Of a stretch of 64,000 nucleotides of DNA, positions 17,883-25,154 are shown one piece after another (within the stretch, counting starts at the first letter, position 1; every line of letters starts with the position of its first letter). A program made the translations under genes and the position numbers. The notes under the pieces are model-generated. The model was not told the origin of the DNA. It worked only from the letters and a program-made list of their open reading frames with translations, and made no database searches. Origin of the DNA: Lysobacterales bacterium PRO7 (GTDB lineage Bacteria > Pseudomonadota > Gammaproteobacteria > Xanthomonadales > Rhodanobacteraceae); NCBI GenBank assembly GCA_021404785.1, contig QWHH01000001.1:62001-126000 (forward strand), written 5' to 3'.

Positions 17883-18560
17883 ATGAAACGTTTTCTCGCC
17901 GCTGCCGCACTCGCCGTTTTTTCCGTTGCCGCCGTTGCGCAAGATGCCGCCACCCAATGGCAGGCCGGCAAGAATTACTTCGTGATCGATCCGCCGCTGC
18001 CCACCCAGACCGGCGACAAGATCGAAGTGACCGAAGTGTTTTCCTACGGCTGTCCGGCGTGCAATTTTGCGCATACGTATGTCGATACGTTGCGCAAGCA
18101 CCTGCCGGCGAATGCGCAGATGGACTTCGTGCCTGCCTCGTTCAACAAGGCCGAGGACTGGGTGGTGTTCCAGCGCGCCTATCTTACGGCCAAGGCGCTG
18201 GGCATCGCCGAAAAGACCCACGACGCCATGTTCGACGCGGTCTGGAAGACTGGCGAGCTCGCCATCTACGACGCCAGCAACCGCATCAAGAGTCCGCTGC
18301 CGACGATCGAGGACGTGGCCAAGTTCTACGCCAAGTACGGCGTCAAGGCGGATCAGTTCGTCGCTACCGCCAATTCGTTCACGATCAACACGCGCATGAA
18401 GCAGGCCGATGCCTTCGTCAAGGCGGCGGGCGTCGACCAGACGCCGACGATCGTCGTCAACGGCAAGTATCGCCTGACCACGGTGTCCGCCGGCGGCAGC
18501 TGGGAAAAGGCCGAGCAACTGGTCCTGTTCCTGGTGAACAAGGAATCATCTGCCAAGTGA
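17883..18560 (+). CDS. dsbA: Thiol:disulfide interchange protein, DsbA family (CPAC)
   Basis: The 225-residue exported protein has a signal peptide (about 20 residues), the redox motif CPAC at residues 57-60 and the cis-proline loop TPTIVVNG near 200. It introduces disulfides into periplasmic proteins. The dipeptide between the cysteines (PA) differs from the PH of E. coli DsbA. The second copy, directly downstream, has CPHC, so the two may differ in redox potential or clients. A GTG 18 nt upstream is in frame, but the ATG gives a normal signal peptide. Confidence 0.9.
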   Translation: MKRFLAAAALAVFSVAAVAQDAATQWQAGKNYFVIDPPLPTQTGDKIEVTEVFSYGCPACNFAHTYVDTLRKHLPANAQMDFVPASFNKAEDWVVFQRAYLTAKALGIAEKTHDAMFDAVWKTGELAIYDASNRIKSPLPTIEDVAKFYAKYGVKADQFVATANSFTINTRMKQADAFVKAAGVDQTPTIVVNGKYRLTTVSAGGSWEKAEQLVLFLVNKESSAK

Positions 18561-18614
18561 CGGAACTTGCCTGACCGGCTACAGTCCCAAGACCGGTCTT
18601 CATCGGAGAACACG

Positions 18615-19301
18615 ATGTTCAAGCATGCCCTGATTTTGTTCGCAGGACTGGTTTTTCTCGGCGGTTGCCAGGCACAAGGCAGCGCGGAAACCGCCAAGGC
18701 GCCGGCCAAGCCCGCACTCGTGGCCGGTCAGGACTATCTGCCGATCGAACCGGCCAAGCCGACGTCGGGCGACCAGGTCGTCGTCACCGAAGTTTTCTCG
18801 TACGCCTGCCCGCATTGCGCGGAGTTCCAGCCCTACGCGAACGAACTCAAGAACAAGCTGCCCAAGGGCGTCAAGTTCGATTTGCTGCCGGCGGTTTTCA
18901 ACGCGATGTGGGAACCGTACGCGCGCGCGTTCTACACTGCGCAATCGATGGGCCTCGTCGACAAGACCCATCAGGCGCTGTTCGACGCGATCCACCGTGA
19001 CCACCAGCCACTGCGCTCGATCCAGGATCTGGCGAACCTGTTTTACGCGAACTATGGCGCCAATCCCGGCGAATTCCTTTCCACCGCGACCTCATTCGTG
19101 ATCGAAGGCGAGATGGCCGCGGGCAACCAAAAGGTGCGCGACTGGCAGGTCGACGCCACGCCCACCCTGATTGTCGATGGCAAGTATCGCGTCACCGCGA
19201 ATCCCGACCGCGGCATTGGTTTCCAGCAGATGGTGCAGATCGCGCTGCAACTTGCCGACCAGGAACTGGCGGCCCGGCATACGGCCAGGTCGCACAAGTA
19301 A
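18615..19301 (+). CDS. dsbA: DsbA-family oxidase, predicted lipoprotein (CPHC)
   Basis: The 228-residue protein carries a lipoprotein signal with Cys18 in the lipobox FLGGC, then the canonical CPHC motif at residues 65-68 and the cis-proline segment TPTLIVDGKYRV. It should be a membrane-tethered disulfide oxidase next to the soluble one. CGGAGAA stands 4-10 nt before the ATG. TACAGT lies in the 54-nt gap after dsbA and may be an internal promoter. The C-terminal tail is basic (RHTARSHK). Whether it oxidises or isomerises is not decidable. Confidence 0.9.
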   Translation: MFKHALILFAGLVFLGGCQAQGSAETAKAPAKPALVAGQDYLPIEPAKPTSGDQVVVTEVFSYACPHCAEFQPYANELKNKLPKGVKFDLLPAVFNAMWEPYARAFYTAQSMGLVDKTHQALFDAIHRDHQPLRSIQDLANLFYANYGANPGEFLSTATSFVIEGEMAAGNQKVRDWQVDATPTLIVDGKYRVTANPDRGIGFQQMVQIALQLADQELAARHTARSHK

Positions 19302-19347
19302 GCCTGCTGCGTGACCCAAGCCGCTTGCGGCCGGGCCGCGGGCGGCA

Positions 19348-19353
19348 TAGCCT
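19348..19353 (+). promoter_or_regulatory. -10 hexamer TAGCCT of the EEP phosphoesterase gene (leaderless)
   Basis: TAGCCT ends 6 nt before ATG 19360. No Shine-Dalgarno is seen. Confidence 0.6.
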
Positions 19354-19359
19354 GCGTTG

Positions 19360-20163
19360 ATGAACGCCCACGCCGCCCATATTGAGCAACCCGTGGCGCA
19401 GCATCTCAATTTGCTCAGTTGCAACATCCTTGCTGGCGGCAGCATGGCGCGCTATCGCGATTACGTGACGCAGAGCTGGAAACACGTTCTGCCGGCGCGC
19501 TCAAAGCGCGGCAATCTGGATCGCTTTGCCGGACTCCTCGCCGATTTCGACGTCGTCGGATTGCAGGAAGCTGACGCCGGTTCCTTGCGCTCGGGTTTCG
19601 TCAACCAGACCCAATACCTTGCCGAAGCGGCGCACTTTCCGTACTGGAGTCACCAGCCAAACCGCAATGTGGCGCGCTTTGCGGCGTCCGCGAACGGATT
19701 GCTTATGCGCATCGCGCCGGACGAGGTGCGCGACTATCCCTTGCCCGGTCGCATTCCCGGCCGTGGTGCCTTATGGGCGCGTTTCGGCACGGATGACGCC
19801 GCGCTGGTTGTCGTTATCGCGCATCTGTCGCTTGGCCCGGGGGCGCGACATCGCCAATTCGATTTCCTCGCCGAACTGATCGGCGACCAGAAAAGCGTGG
19901 TCCTGATGGGCGACCTTAATTGCCCCGTGCACAGCCGCGAGCTGACGCCGCTGTTCGATCGCACTGCACTGGCGGCGCCACGGCAGAGCGCACCGGCGAC
20001 GTTTCCGAGCTGGCGGCCGCGGCGCGCGATCGACCATATCCTGACCTCATCCAACATCGAGATCGAACGCCTGTGGACGCTGCCGCATCCGGTGTCCGAC
20101 CATCTGCCGCTCGCAGCAAGGATAAAGCTGCCGGAAGGCCCGTTGACATCCCGTAGTGTTTAA
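19360..20163 (+). CDS. Endonuclease/exonuclease/phosphatase-family protein
   Basis: The 267-residue protein has the EEP fold. Seen are LNLLSCNILAGG near residue 18, the catalytic GLQEAD near 67, GDLNCP near 187, and the C-terminal RRAIDHILTS and VSDHLPLAARI. It has no signal peptide and probably acts on a nucleic acid or a phosphoester inside the cell, but its substrate is unknown. TAGCCT (19348-19353) ends 6 nt before the ATG and no Shine-Dalgarno is present, so it is likely leaderless. A rpoH promoter and dyad overlap its last codons. Confidence 0.82.
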   Translation: MNAHAAHIEQPVAQHLNLLSCNILAGGSMARYRDYVTQSWKHVLPARSKRGNLDRFAGLLADFDVVGLQEADAGSLRSGFVNQTQYLAEAAHFPYWSHQPNRNVARFAASANGLLMRIAPDEVRDYPLPGRIPGRGALWARFGTDDAALVVVIAHLSLGPGARHRQFDFLAELIGDQKSVVLMGDLNCPVHSRELTPLFDRTALAAPRQSAPATFPSWRPRRAIDHILTSSNIEIERLWTLPHPVSDHLPLAARIKLPEGPLTSRSV

Positions 20164-20184
20164 TGTACCATTAGGTACATTAAA
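20143..20184 (+). promoter_or_regulatory. Distal rpoH promoter with an overlapping dyad operator
   Basis: TTGACA (20143-20148), a 17-nt spacer and TACCAT (20166-20171) form a good sigma-70 promoter about 100 nt ahead of rpoH. A perfect 11-bp inverted repeat, TTTAATGTACC (20159-20169) and GGTACATTAAA (20174-20184) with a 4-nt centre, covers its -10. The architecture resembles TetR-family operators. It is too AT-rich, and lacks the T-run, to be a terminator. Confidence 0.65.
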
Positions 20185-20220
20185 TCCGGCCGCAAGGCCA
20201 TCTTGAACTTCAGGGCTTGT

Positions 20221-20247
20221 TTAGCACTCAAAGGGTACGAGTGCTAA
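20221..20247 (+). promoter_or_regulatory. CIRCE element (HrcA operator) over the proximal rpoH promoter
   Basis: TTAGCACTC, nine bases, then GAGTGCTAA is an exact match to the CIRCE consensus bound by the HrcA repressor. It overlaps a candidate promoter: TTAGCA (20221-20226), an 18-nt spacer and the extended -10 TGCTAAAAT ending at 20250. The expected start site is near 20257, just before the GGGAGG ribosome site (20262-20267) of rpoH. Confidence 0.92.
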
Positions 20248-20272
20248 AATTGCGTTCATACGGGAGGTTTCA

Positions 20273-21136
20273 ATGACCGCTGCTGCTTTGGTTGCCAACA
20301 ATCTGCCGATCCCCAGTGCGATCGGCAGTCTCGACGCGTATGTAGGAGCCGTACACCAGATTCCGGTGCTGACTGTCGAGGAAGAACAAGCGCTCGCCAG
20401 AAACTACCGCGCCAACGAAGATCTGGATGCTGCCCGCAAGCTCGTCATGGCGCATCTGCGTTTCGTCGTACACGTCGCGCGCGGCTATTCCGGCTACGGC
20501 CTGCAACTGGGTGATCTGATCCAGGAAGGCAACATCGGCCTGATGAAGGCGGTGAAACGCTTCGATCCGGATGTTGGCGTGCGCCTGGTCTCGTTTGCCG
20601 TGCACTGGATTCGCGCCGAAATGCACGAGTTCATCCTGCGCAACTGGCGCATCGTCAAGATCGCCACGACCAAGGCGCAGCGCAAGCTGTTCTTCAATCT
20701 GCGCAAATCGAAAAAGCGCCTAGGCTGGATGAACGCGGCCGAAGTTGCTGCCGTCGCCAAGGACCTGGGCGTGACCACGGCCGATGTGCTCGAGATGGAA
20801 TCGCGCCTGTCCGGCCGCGACATGGCGTTCGACGCGCCCGCCGATTCGGACGAGGACGAAAAGCCCGCGCCGGTGGCGTACCTTGTGGACAACAACGCCG
20901 ATCCGTATCACGCGCTGGAAAACGAGAGCGAGGAAGAGTCCGACCTGGGTTCACTGCAAAAAGGTCTGGCCAAGCTCGACGCACGCTCGCGTGACATCAT
21001 CACGCGGCGCTGGCTCAAGGACGGCGACAAGGCGACCTTGCAAGAACTGGCCGATGAGTACGGCGTATCGGCCGAGCGTATCCGCCAGGTCGAAGTGAAT
21101 GCGATGAAGAAGATGCGTGCCGTGTTTGCGATGTGA
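20273..21136 (+). CDS. rpoH: Heat-shock sigma factor RpoH (sigma-32)
   Basis: The 287-residue sigma factor has region 2 ([20 protein letters not shown], then [19 protein letters not shown]) and the RpoH box [13 protein letters not shown] near residue 145, diagnostic of sigma-32. Its region 4 ([19 protein letters not shown]) is near residue 255. It directs RNA polymerase to heat-shock genes. Between regions 2 and 4 there is an acidic stretch. Two promoters precede it, one covered by CIRCE and one by another dyad, so it appears to be under HrcA control as well as that of an unknown regulator. A composite palindromic repeat follows and separates it from priA. Confidence 0.96.
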   Translation: MTAAALVANNLPIPSAIGSLDAYVGAVHQIPVLTVEEEQALARNYRANEDLDAARKLVMAHLRFVVHVARGYSGYGLQLGDLIQEGNIGLMKAVKRFDPDVGVRLVSFAVHWIRAEMHEFILRNWRIVKIATTKAQRKLFFNLRKSKKRLGWMNAAEVAAVAKDLGVTTADVLEMESRLSGRDMAFDAPADSDEDEKPAPVAYLVDNNADPYHALENESEEESDLGSLQKGLAKLDARSRDIITRRWLKDGDKATLQELADEYGVSAERIRQVEVNAMKKMRAVFAM

Positions 21137-21141
21137 TCTTG

Positions 21142-21266
21142 CCCCCTCTCCCGCTTGCGGGAGAGGGTTGGGGTGAGGGGAAAACTGGAGATGCGCTCCG
21201 TATAAATTCCCCGCACCCGCCGCGCTTCGCGCGTCGGCCTCTCTCCCGCAGGCGGGAGATGCGAAA
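21142..21266 (+). repeat. Composite intergenic palindromic repeat, copy 1
   Basis: Three hairpins lie in about 120 nt: CCCTCTCCCGC with GCGGGAGAGGG (21144-21167), a GCGCTTCGCGC stem near 21222-21232, and TCTCCCGC with GCGGGAGA (21242-21259). The same order, with a GTTGGGGTGAGGGGAAA segment after the first hairpin, recurs at 62206. It fills the gap between convergent rpoH and priA. Confidence 0.8.
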
Positions 21267-21276
21267 AGCACCGCAC

Positions 21277-23466
21277 TCAATACAAATCCACCGGATCCAC
21301 ATCGATCGACCAGCGCACGCGCTTCGCCTCGCGCAGCTCGCGCACGCGCGTGAGCCAGTCCGGCAGAAAGACCTGCAAGGCGCGGCGATCGGTTGCGCTG
21401 ACCAACAATTGGCCGCGATGAAAGCCGGCGCGGCGCGGCATCGGCGCGGGCATGGGCCCAAGCAGGTTCATGCCGTTCGGCGACGCGGCGGATTGTGCAG
21501 CGGCAGCGAGAAATTCCTCGGCCGCAGTCTGGGACTTTGCCTCGGCGCGCAGCAACGCCATGTGGGCGAACGGTGGCAGCTCGGCGGTGCGGCGTTCTTC
21601 GAGCAGTTCGGCGGCGACTTTCGCGTATCCGTCACGCAGCAAATCCCGTAACAAGGGATGCTCGGGATGATGCGTTTGCAGCCAGACCTGGCCTGGTTTC
21701 AGCGCCCGCCCGGCGCGTCCGGCGACCTGCACGATGAGCTGGCACAAGTATTCGCTCGCGCGAAAATCCGCGCTGAACAAGCCGCCATCTACGCCGATCA
21801 TGCCGACAAATGTCAGGTTCGGCAGATCATGGCCCTTGGCCAGCATCTGCGTGCCGACCAGGATTCCGGCCTGGTCGGGCGCAAGCTTGCCGAGCAGGCC
21901 GGCGAGCGCGTCGCGGTGCCGCGTGGTCTCGCGGTCGATGCGCACGATCGCTACGCCGGGAAACAGTGCGGTCAGCGCCTGTTCCATGCGTTCGGTGCCG
22001 ACACCTTTGGGCGCAAGTTCCGTATTGCCGCATTGCGGACAGCGCGGCGGCAGGCGCTGCTGCGCACCGCAGTGATGGCAGCGCAACAGCGCATCCGCCC
22101 GGTGCCAGGTCATCGGCTTGTCGCAGCGCGCGCAGGTCGCATGCCAGCCGCAGGATCGGCACGTCAGCGCCGGCGCGTAGCCGCGCCGATTGCGGAACAG
22201 CAGCGCCTGTTCGCCACGCGCCAGGCAGGCGCGCACGCCGGCGATGAGTTCGGGCGCGAGACCGTCCTGCAACGGCTTGCCGCGCAGGTCGATGATGCGA
22301 AACTGCGGCAAGCGTGCTCCGCCGGGCCGAGCGCTCAAATGCAGTTTGCGATAGCGCCCGCCAATCACGTTCGCGAGCGTTTCCAGCGCCGGTGTGGCCG
22401 AACCGAGCACGACCGGGACACTCAGCGCCTTGCCGCGCACGAGAGCGAGATCGCGCGCGTGGTAGCGCAGACCGTCCTTCTGCTTGTAGGACGTGTCGTG
22501 TTCTTCGTCTACGACAATCAAGCCAGCGCGCGGCAGCGGCACGAAGATCGCCGAGCGCGTGCCGAGGATGACGCACGGCTCGCCACGCGCGGCGGCGAGC
22601 CAGGCACGCGTGCGCTCGCCATCGGCGAGGGCGGAATGCAGCGCAAGCACCGGCCCGGGCAGGCGCTCGCGGAAGCGCCGCAACAACTGCGGCGTCAGGC
22701 CGATTTCCGGCACCAGGGCGAGCACCTGTTCGCCGCGCGCCAGGGTTTGCTCGGCCAGCGCGAGATAGACTTCCGTCTTGCCGCTGCCGGTGATGCCCTC
22801 GAGCAGGAACGGCGCGAATTTGCCGGATTCGGCGGCGATCGCGGCCACCGCCGCCGTCTGCTCGGCGGTCTGCGGCGGTGGCGCCAATCGCGCATGCGGC
22901 AGCGTGGCGACCTCGATGTGGATCGTTTCGACGAGGCCGCGCCGGCGCAGGTTGGCCGCGGCGGCGCGCCAGTTGGGCCATTGCGCGTCGAGCGTTGCAA
23001 ACAGCGCCGGGCCGTTGCGCAGGATCTCGAGCAGGCGCGCACTGGCGCTGCCGGGTTTCGCGGTCGCATCACTGGCATTTGCAGTCAATGCCAATGCAAG
23101 GTCGCCGGCGGCGGGCAATGCGCGCGTCGAACGCAAACCGGCCGGCAGGGCGGTGTCGATCGCCTCGCCAAGCGGATGCTGGTAGTAGCGTGCGGTCCAC
23201 TCCAGCGTGTCGAGCAGTTCTGCGGTGAGCAGCGGCTGCGGATCGAGAATGGCGGCAATGGCCTTCAGGCGCGCGCGCGGGATTTCGGATGTCGTGGCGA
23301 CCGCAACGACCACGCCGACGCGACGGCCACGACCAAACGGGACGCTGACGCGCGTGCCGCGCGCGATTGCGTTCGGGTCGATTCCCGCGGGTGCCAGATA
23401 GTCGAAAAGCTGTGGCAACGGAACTGGAATGGCGACGCGCACCACGAAGTCACGCAACGGATTCAC
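21277..23466 (-). CDS. priA: Primosomal replication-restart helicase PriA
   Basis: The 729-residue PriA has an N-terminal 3'-binding domain, the Walker A motif EGITGSGKTEVYLAL near residue 215, the DEEHD box near 322, and the zinc-binding cysteine cluster (CRSCGWHATCARC, then CHHCG and CPQCGN) around residues 440-485. It reloads the replisome at broken forks. The start is GTG at 23466, and the sequence from MNPLRDFVVRVAIP is normal for the family. No strong Shine-Dalgarno is visible. Its upstream region carries two perfect DnaA boxes facing each other 108-130 nt before the start. The last genes of its left flank are separated by the repeat at 21142. Confidence 0.95.
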   Translation of the reverse strand: MNPLRDFVVRVAIPVPLPQLFDYLAPAGIDPNAIARGTRVSVPFGRGRRVGVVVAVATTSEIPRARLKAIAAILDPQPLLTAELLDTLEWTARYYQHPLGEAIDTALPAGLRSTRALPAAGDLALALTANASDATAKPGSASARLLEILRNGPALFATLDAQWPNWRAAAANLRRRGLVETIHIEVATLPHARLAPPPQTAEQTAAVAAIAAESGKFAPFLLEGITGSGKTEVYLALAEQTLARGEQVLALVPEIGLTPQLLRRFRERLPGPVLALHSALADGERTRAWLAAARGEPCVILGTRSAIFVPLPRAGLIVVDEEHDTSYKQKDGLRYHARDLALVRGKALSVPVVLGSATPALETLANVIGGRYRKLHLSARPGGARLPQFRIIDLRGKPLQDGLAPELIAGVRACLARGEQALLFRNRRGYAPALTCRSCGWHATCARCDKPMTWHRADALLRCHHCGAQQRLPPRCPQCGNTELAPKGVGTERMEQALTALFPGVAIVRIDRETTRHRDALAGLLGKLAPDQAGILVGTQMLAKGHDLPNLTFVGMIGVDGGLFSADFRASEYLCQLIVQVAGRAGRALKPGQVWLQTHHPEHPLLRDLLRDGYAKVAAELLEERRTAELPPFAHMALLRAEAKSQTAAEEFLAAAAQSAASPNGMNLLGPMPAPMPRRAGFHRGQLLVSATDRRALQVFLPDWLTRVRELREAKRVRWSIDVDPVDLY

Positions 23467-23521
23467 GCCGCTTTGCTCGCGTGGATCAGCGTAAAAATCA
23501 TGGCTTGCGTGAAAATCGTAA

Positions 23522-23561
23522 GTTGGTAGTCAACAACCAGTGACAACATGTTGGCAGTCAA
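23522..23561 (+). repeat. Two 12-bp direct repeats GTTGGYAGTCAA
   Basis: GTTGGTAGTCAA (23522-23533) and GTTGGCAGTCAA (23550-23561) differ at one position and are 28 nt apart start to start. They lie just left of the DnaA boxes. Between them is the palindrome CAACATGTTG (23544-23553), which overlaps the second repeat. Confidence 0.75.
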
Positions 23562-23573
23562 AGGATTTTTTCC

Positions 23574-23596
23574 TTATCCACAACGGATGTGGATAA
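23574..23596. promoter_or_regulatory. Pair of exact DnaA boxes in inverted orientation
   Basis: TTATCCACA (23574-23582) and TGTGGATAA (23588-23596) are the strongest E. coli-type DnaA box on opposite strands, separated by 5 nt. They lie upstream of priA. The pair could also fold as a hairpin in RNA. An additional TTWTNCACA match is at 23781-23789 on the minus strand. Confidence 0.75.
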
Positions 23597-23890
23597 GTCT
23601 GTGCATGGCTGGCGGGATAGCGTGTCGCCGGGCGCATCGCCATGAGCTCCGGATTGTATTGGTGAATTTTTAACCAACCTGGAATATTCCTTTTTGATCA
23701 ATGCGATACAAACGAAAAAACAGTATACATTGTGTCAATTCGTCGCCCGGATTCGACAATCTTGCGCGGTATTTCCCGGCTGTGCAAAACCGGTCGTTCG
23801 CACCCAGTCCCCGGCGCGCGGTTTTCCACGTCAACGCAAGCGGCATCAGCGCGTTGAATAACGGCAAGCGAGCTTACTTTCACGGTCATC

Positions 23891-24490
23891 ATGCATACAA
23901 TCGCCTTGACGGCCCCGGCCAACTGGAACCCCGCGCGCGTGGATGCGGAAAACACCGGCGAGCGCACGCTCGATGCGTTCCTCAAAGGCGTGGAACGCCG
24001 CGCCCTGCGCATGGCGGAACTCGCCACGTCCAGCCGTGACGATGCGCTGGATCTGGTCCAGGACGCTATGTTCGGCTTCGTGCGCCATTATGCCGACAAG
24101 CCGCAGGCGGATTGGGCACCGCTGTTCTACCGCGTGCTCGACAGTCGCCTGAACGACTGGCACCGTCGCCGCAATGTGCGCAGCCGCTGGCTGGCGGTGT
24201 GGACGCGCTCCGACAGTGACGACGACGAACGCGACGAAATCGCGCAGGCGCCGGACACCAGCGACCATGGGCCGCTGCTGCGCCTGGCCGGCAGTGAGGC
24301 CGGACAAGCTCTCAATGCGGCGCTGGGAAGATTGCCGCTGCGCCAACGCCAGGCATTCCTGCTGCGCGTGTGGGAAGGTTTCGATGTCGCCACCACGGCA
24401 AGTACCATGCGCTGCAGCCAGGGCAGCGTGAAAACGCATCTGTCGCGCGCGCTTGCCGCATTGCGGCGCGAGTTGGAGGATCACGCATGA
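23891..24490 (+). CDS. ECF-type RNA polymerase sigma factor
   Basis: The 199-residue protein has region 2 (LDLVQDAMFGFVRHYADKP, near residue 53) with the usual DxxQD-like core. Region 4 is LPLRQRQAFLLRVWEGFDV, near residue 143, followed by the helix-turn-helix CSQGSVKTHLSRALAALRR. The linker is long, with an acidic stretch (SDSDDDERDE). Its TGA overlaps the ATG of the next gene by 4 nt, and all four genes to 25879 overlap in the same way. The second gene may encode the anti-sigma. TACTTT ends 10 nt before the ATG. The regulon is unknown. Confidence 0.87.
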   Translation: MHTIALTAPANWNPARVDAENTGERTLDAFLKGVERRALRMAELATSSRDDALDLVQDAMFGFVRHYADKPQADWAPLFYRVLDSRLNDWHRRRNVRSRWLAVWTRSDSDDDERDEIAQAPDTSDHGPLLRLAGSEAGQALNAALGRLPLRQRQAFLLRVWEGFDVATTASTMRCSQGSVKTHLSRALAALRRELEDHA

Positions 24491-24867
24491 ACGACAATTT
24501 GCCGCAGTGGACGCAACAGGCGCGCGGTTTGCTCGACGAGTCCGCGCAGGCGCTCGATGCGTCCACCTTGTCGCGCCTGAACCGCGCACGCCAGGGAGCG
24601 CTGGCGCAGCGAGCACCGCGCCGCCGTGCGGCGTGGATGTTGATGCCAGCGGGCGTGGCAGGCGCTTGCGCGTTGCTGCTCGCCGTCGGCATGTGGCATG
24701 GGCGCAGTCCGCAAACCGAGCCAGCTCCTTCCCAGCCGGCGGTCGCGGGCAGCGCGATGAATCCCGCCGACCTTGACCTCATCGCCAGCGGCGACAATCT
24801 GGAAATGATGCAGGACCTGGATTTTTACGCGTGGCTCGATGCGCAGGACCAGGACAACAACGGGTGA
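24487..24867 (+). CDS. Small single-pass membrane protein, putative anti-sigma (DUF3619-like)
   Basis: The 126-residue protein has a basic cytoplasmic N-terminus (RLNRARQGALAQRAPRRR), one membrane segment at about residues 50-68 (LMPAGVAGACALLLAVGMW), and an acidic C-terminal tail (FYAWLDAQDQDNNG) that should be periplasmic. It overlaps the sigma gene by 4 nt. It resembles the DUF3619 family found next to sigma factors in beta- and gammaproteobacteria. An anti-sigma role is inferred from topology and position and lacks direct evidence. No ZAS zinc motif (HxxxCxxC) is seen. Confidence 0.65.
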   Translation: MNDNLPQWTQQARGLLDESAQALDASTLSRLNRARQGALAQRAPRRRAAWMLMPAGVAGACALLLAVGMWHGRSPQTEPAPSQPAVAGSAMNPADLDLIASGDNLEMMQDLDFYAWLDAQDQDNNG

Positions 24868-25154
24868 TATTCGCACTGCTTTCCGCGCTGACACTCGTAG
24901 TGGTTGCGCAGGCAACTCCCGCTCCGGTGAAACCGTCCGCGGATCCGCCGGCCGCAACGCAAACACACAAACGTGACACAAAGAAGATGGACAAGACCGG
25001 AAAATCCGCAGCGCAATCTGACCTTGACGTGATCGGCTACCTGGGCGATTACGGCGATGCTGCCGACGGACTTGATCCGATCGGTCTGGCCGAGGATGTG
25101 GCAGCGATGCCGCGGCCACCGGATTCGAACAAGCAACAGGCGGGCCATCCATGA
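24864..25154 (+). CDS. Small exported protein of unknown function
   Basis: The 96-residue protein starts at a GTG overlapping the stop of the preceding gene. It has a hydrophobic signal-like start (IFALLSALTLVVVAQATPA) and a Pro- and Lys-rich region (residues 20-45). The rest is acidic and includes LDVIGYLGDYGDAADGLDP. I do not recognise the family. Its stop overlaps the start of the DUF3106 gene, so it belongs to the sigma operon. The C-terminal PRPPDSNKQQAGHP suggests a disordered tail. Confidence 0.6.
   Translation: MIFALLSALTLVVVAQATPAPVKPSADPPAATQTHKRDTKKMDKTGKSAAQSDLDVIGYLGDYGDAADGLDPIGLAEDVAAMPRPPDSNKQQAGHP

Larger units (their letters stand above)
23467..23890. other. Gene-free region with DnaA boxes, direct repeats and an AT-rich stretch
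   Basis: This 424-nt gap between divergent priA and the sigma-factor gene contains no coding sequence that I can support. It holds 12-bp direct repeats (23522-23533, 23550-23561), two exact inverted DnaA boxes (23574-23596), a further exact relaxed-consensus box (23781-23789), weaker boxes at 23600, 23731 and 23822, and an AT-rich segment (about 23651-23740) with a GGAATATTCC palindrome at 23681-23690. Confidence 0.7.

Noticed and set aside
20159..20184. The dyad upstream of rpoH as a terminator of the preceding gene
   Set aside because: The stem is AT-rich with few G-C pairs and no T-run follows. It overlaps a promoter -10, which fits an operator better.
21142..21266. A CRISPR array or IS end
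   Set aside because: There is no regular spacing with spacers and no transposase or terminal repeat. The hairpins match a second intergenic copy instead.
21658..23529. A 623-codon plus-strand frame opposite priA
   Set aside because: It mirrors priA, has Arg/Ala/Gln-rich composition and no family match. Shadows of this length are common at this GC content.
23681..23690. GGAATATTCC followed by TTTTT as a terminator
   Set aside because: The palindrome has no loop, so it cannot form a normal hairpin, and no gene ends upstream of it.
23467..23890. The chromosomal replication origin
   Set aside because: DnaA boxes and an AT-rich stretch are present, but dnaA, dnaN, rpmH and mnmG are not nearby and skew cannot be computed here. 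It is therefore reported only as an origin-like cluster.
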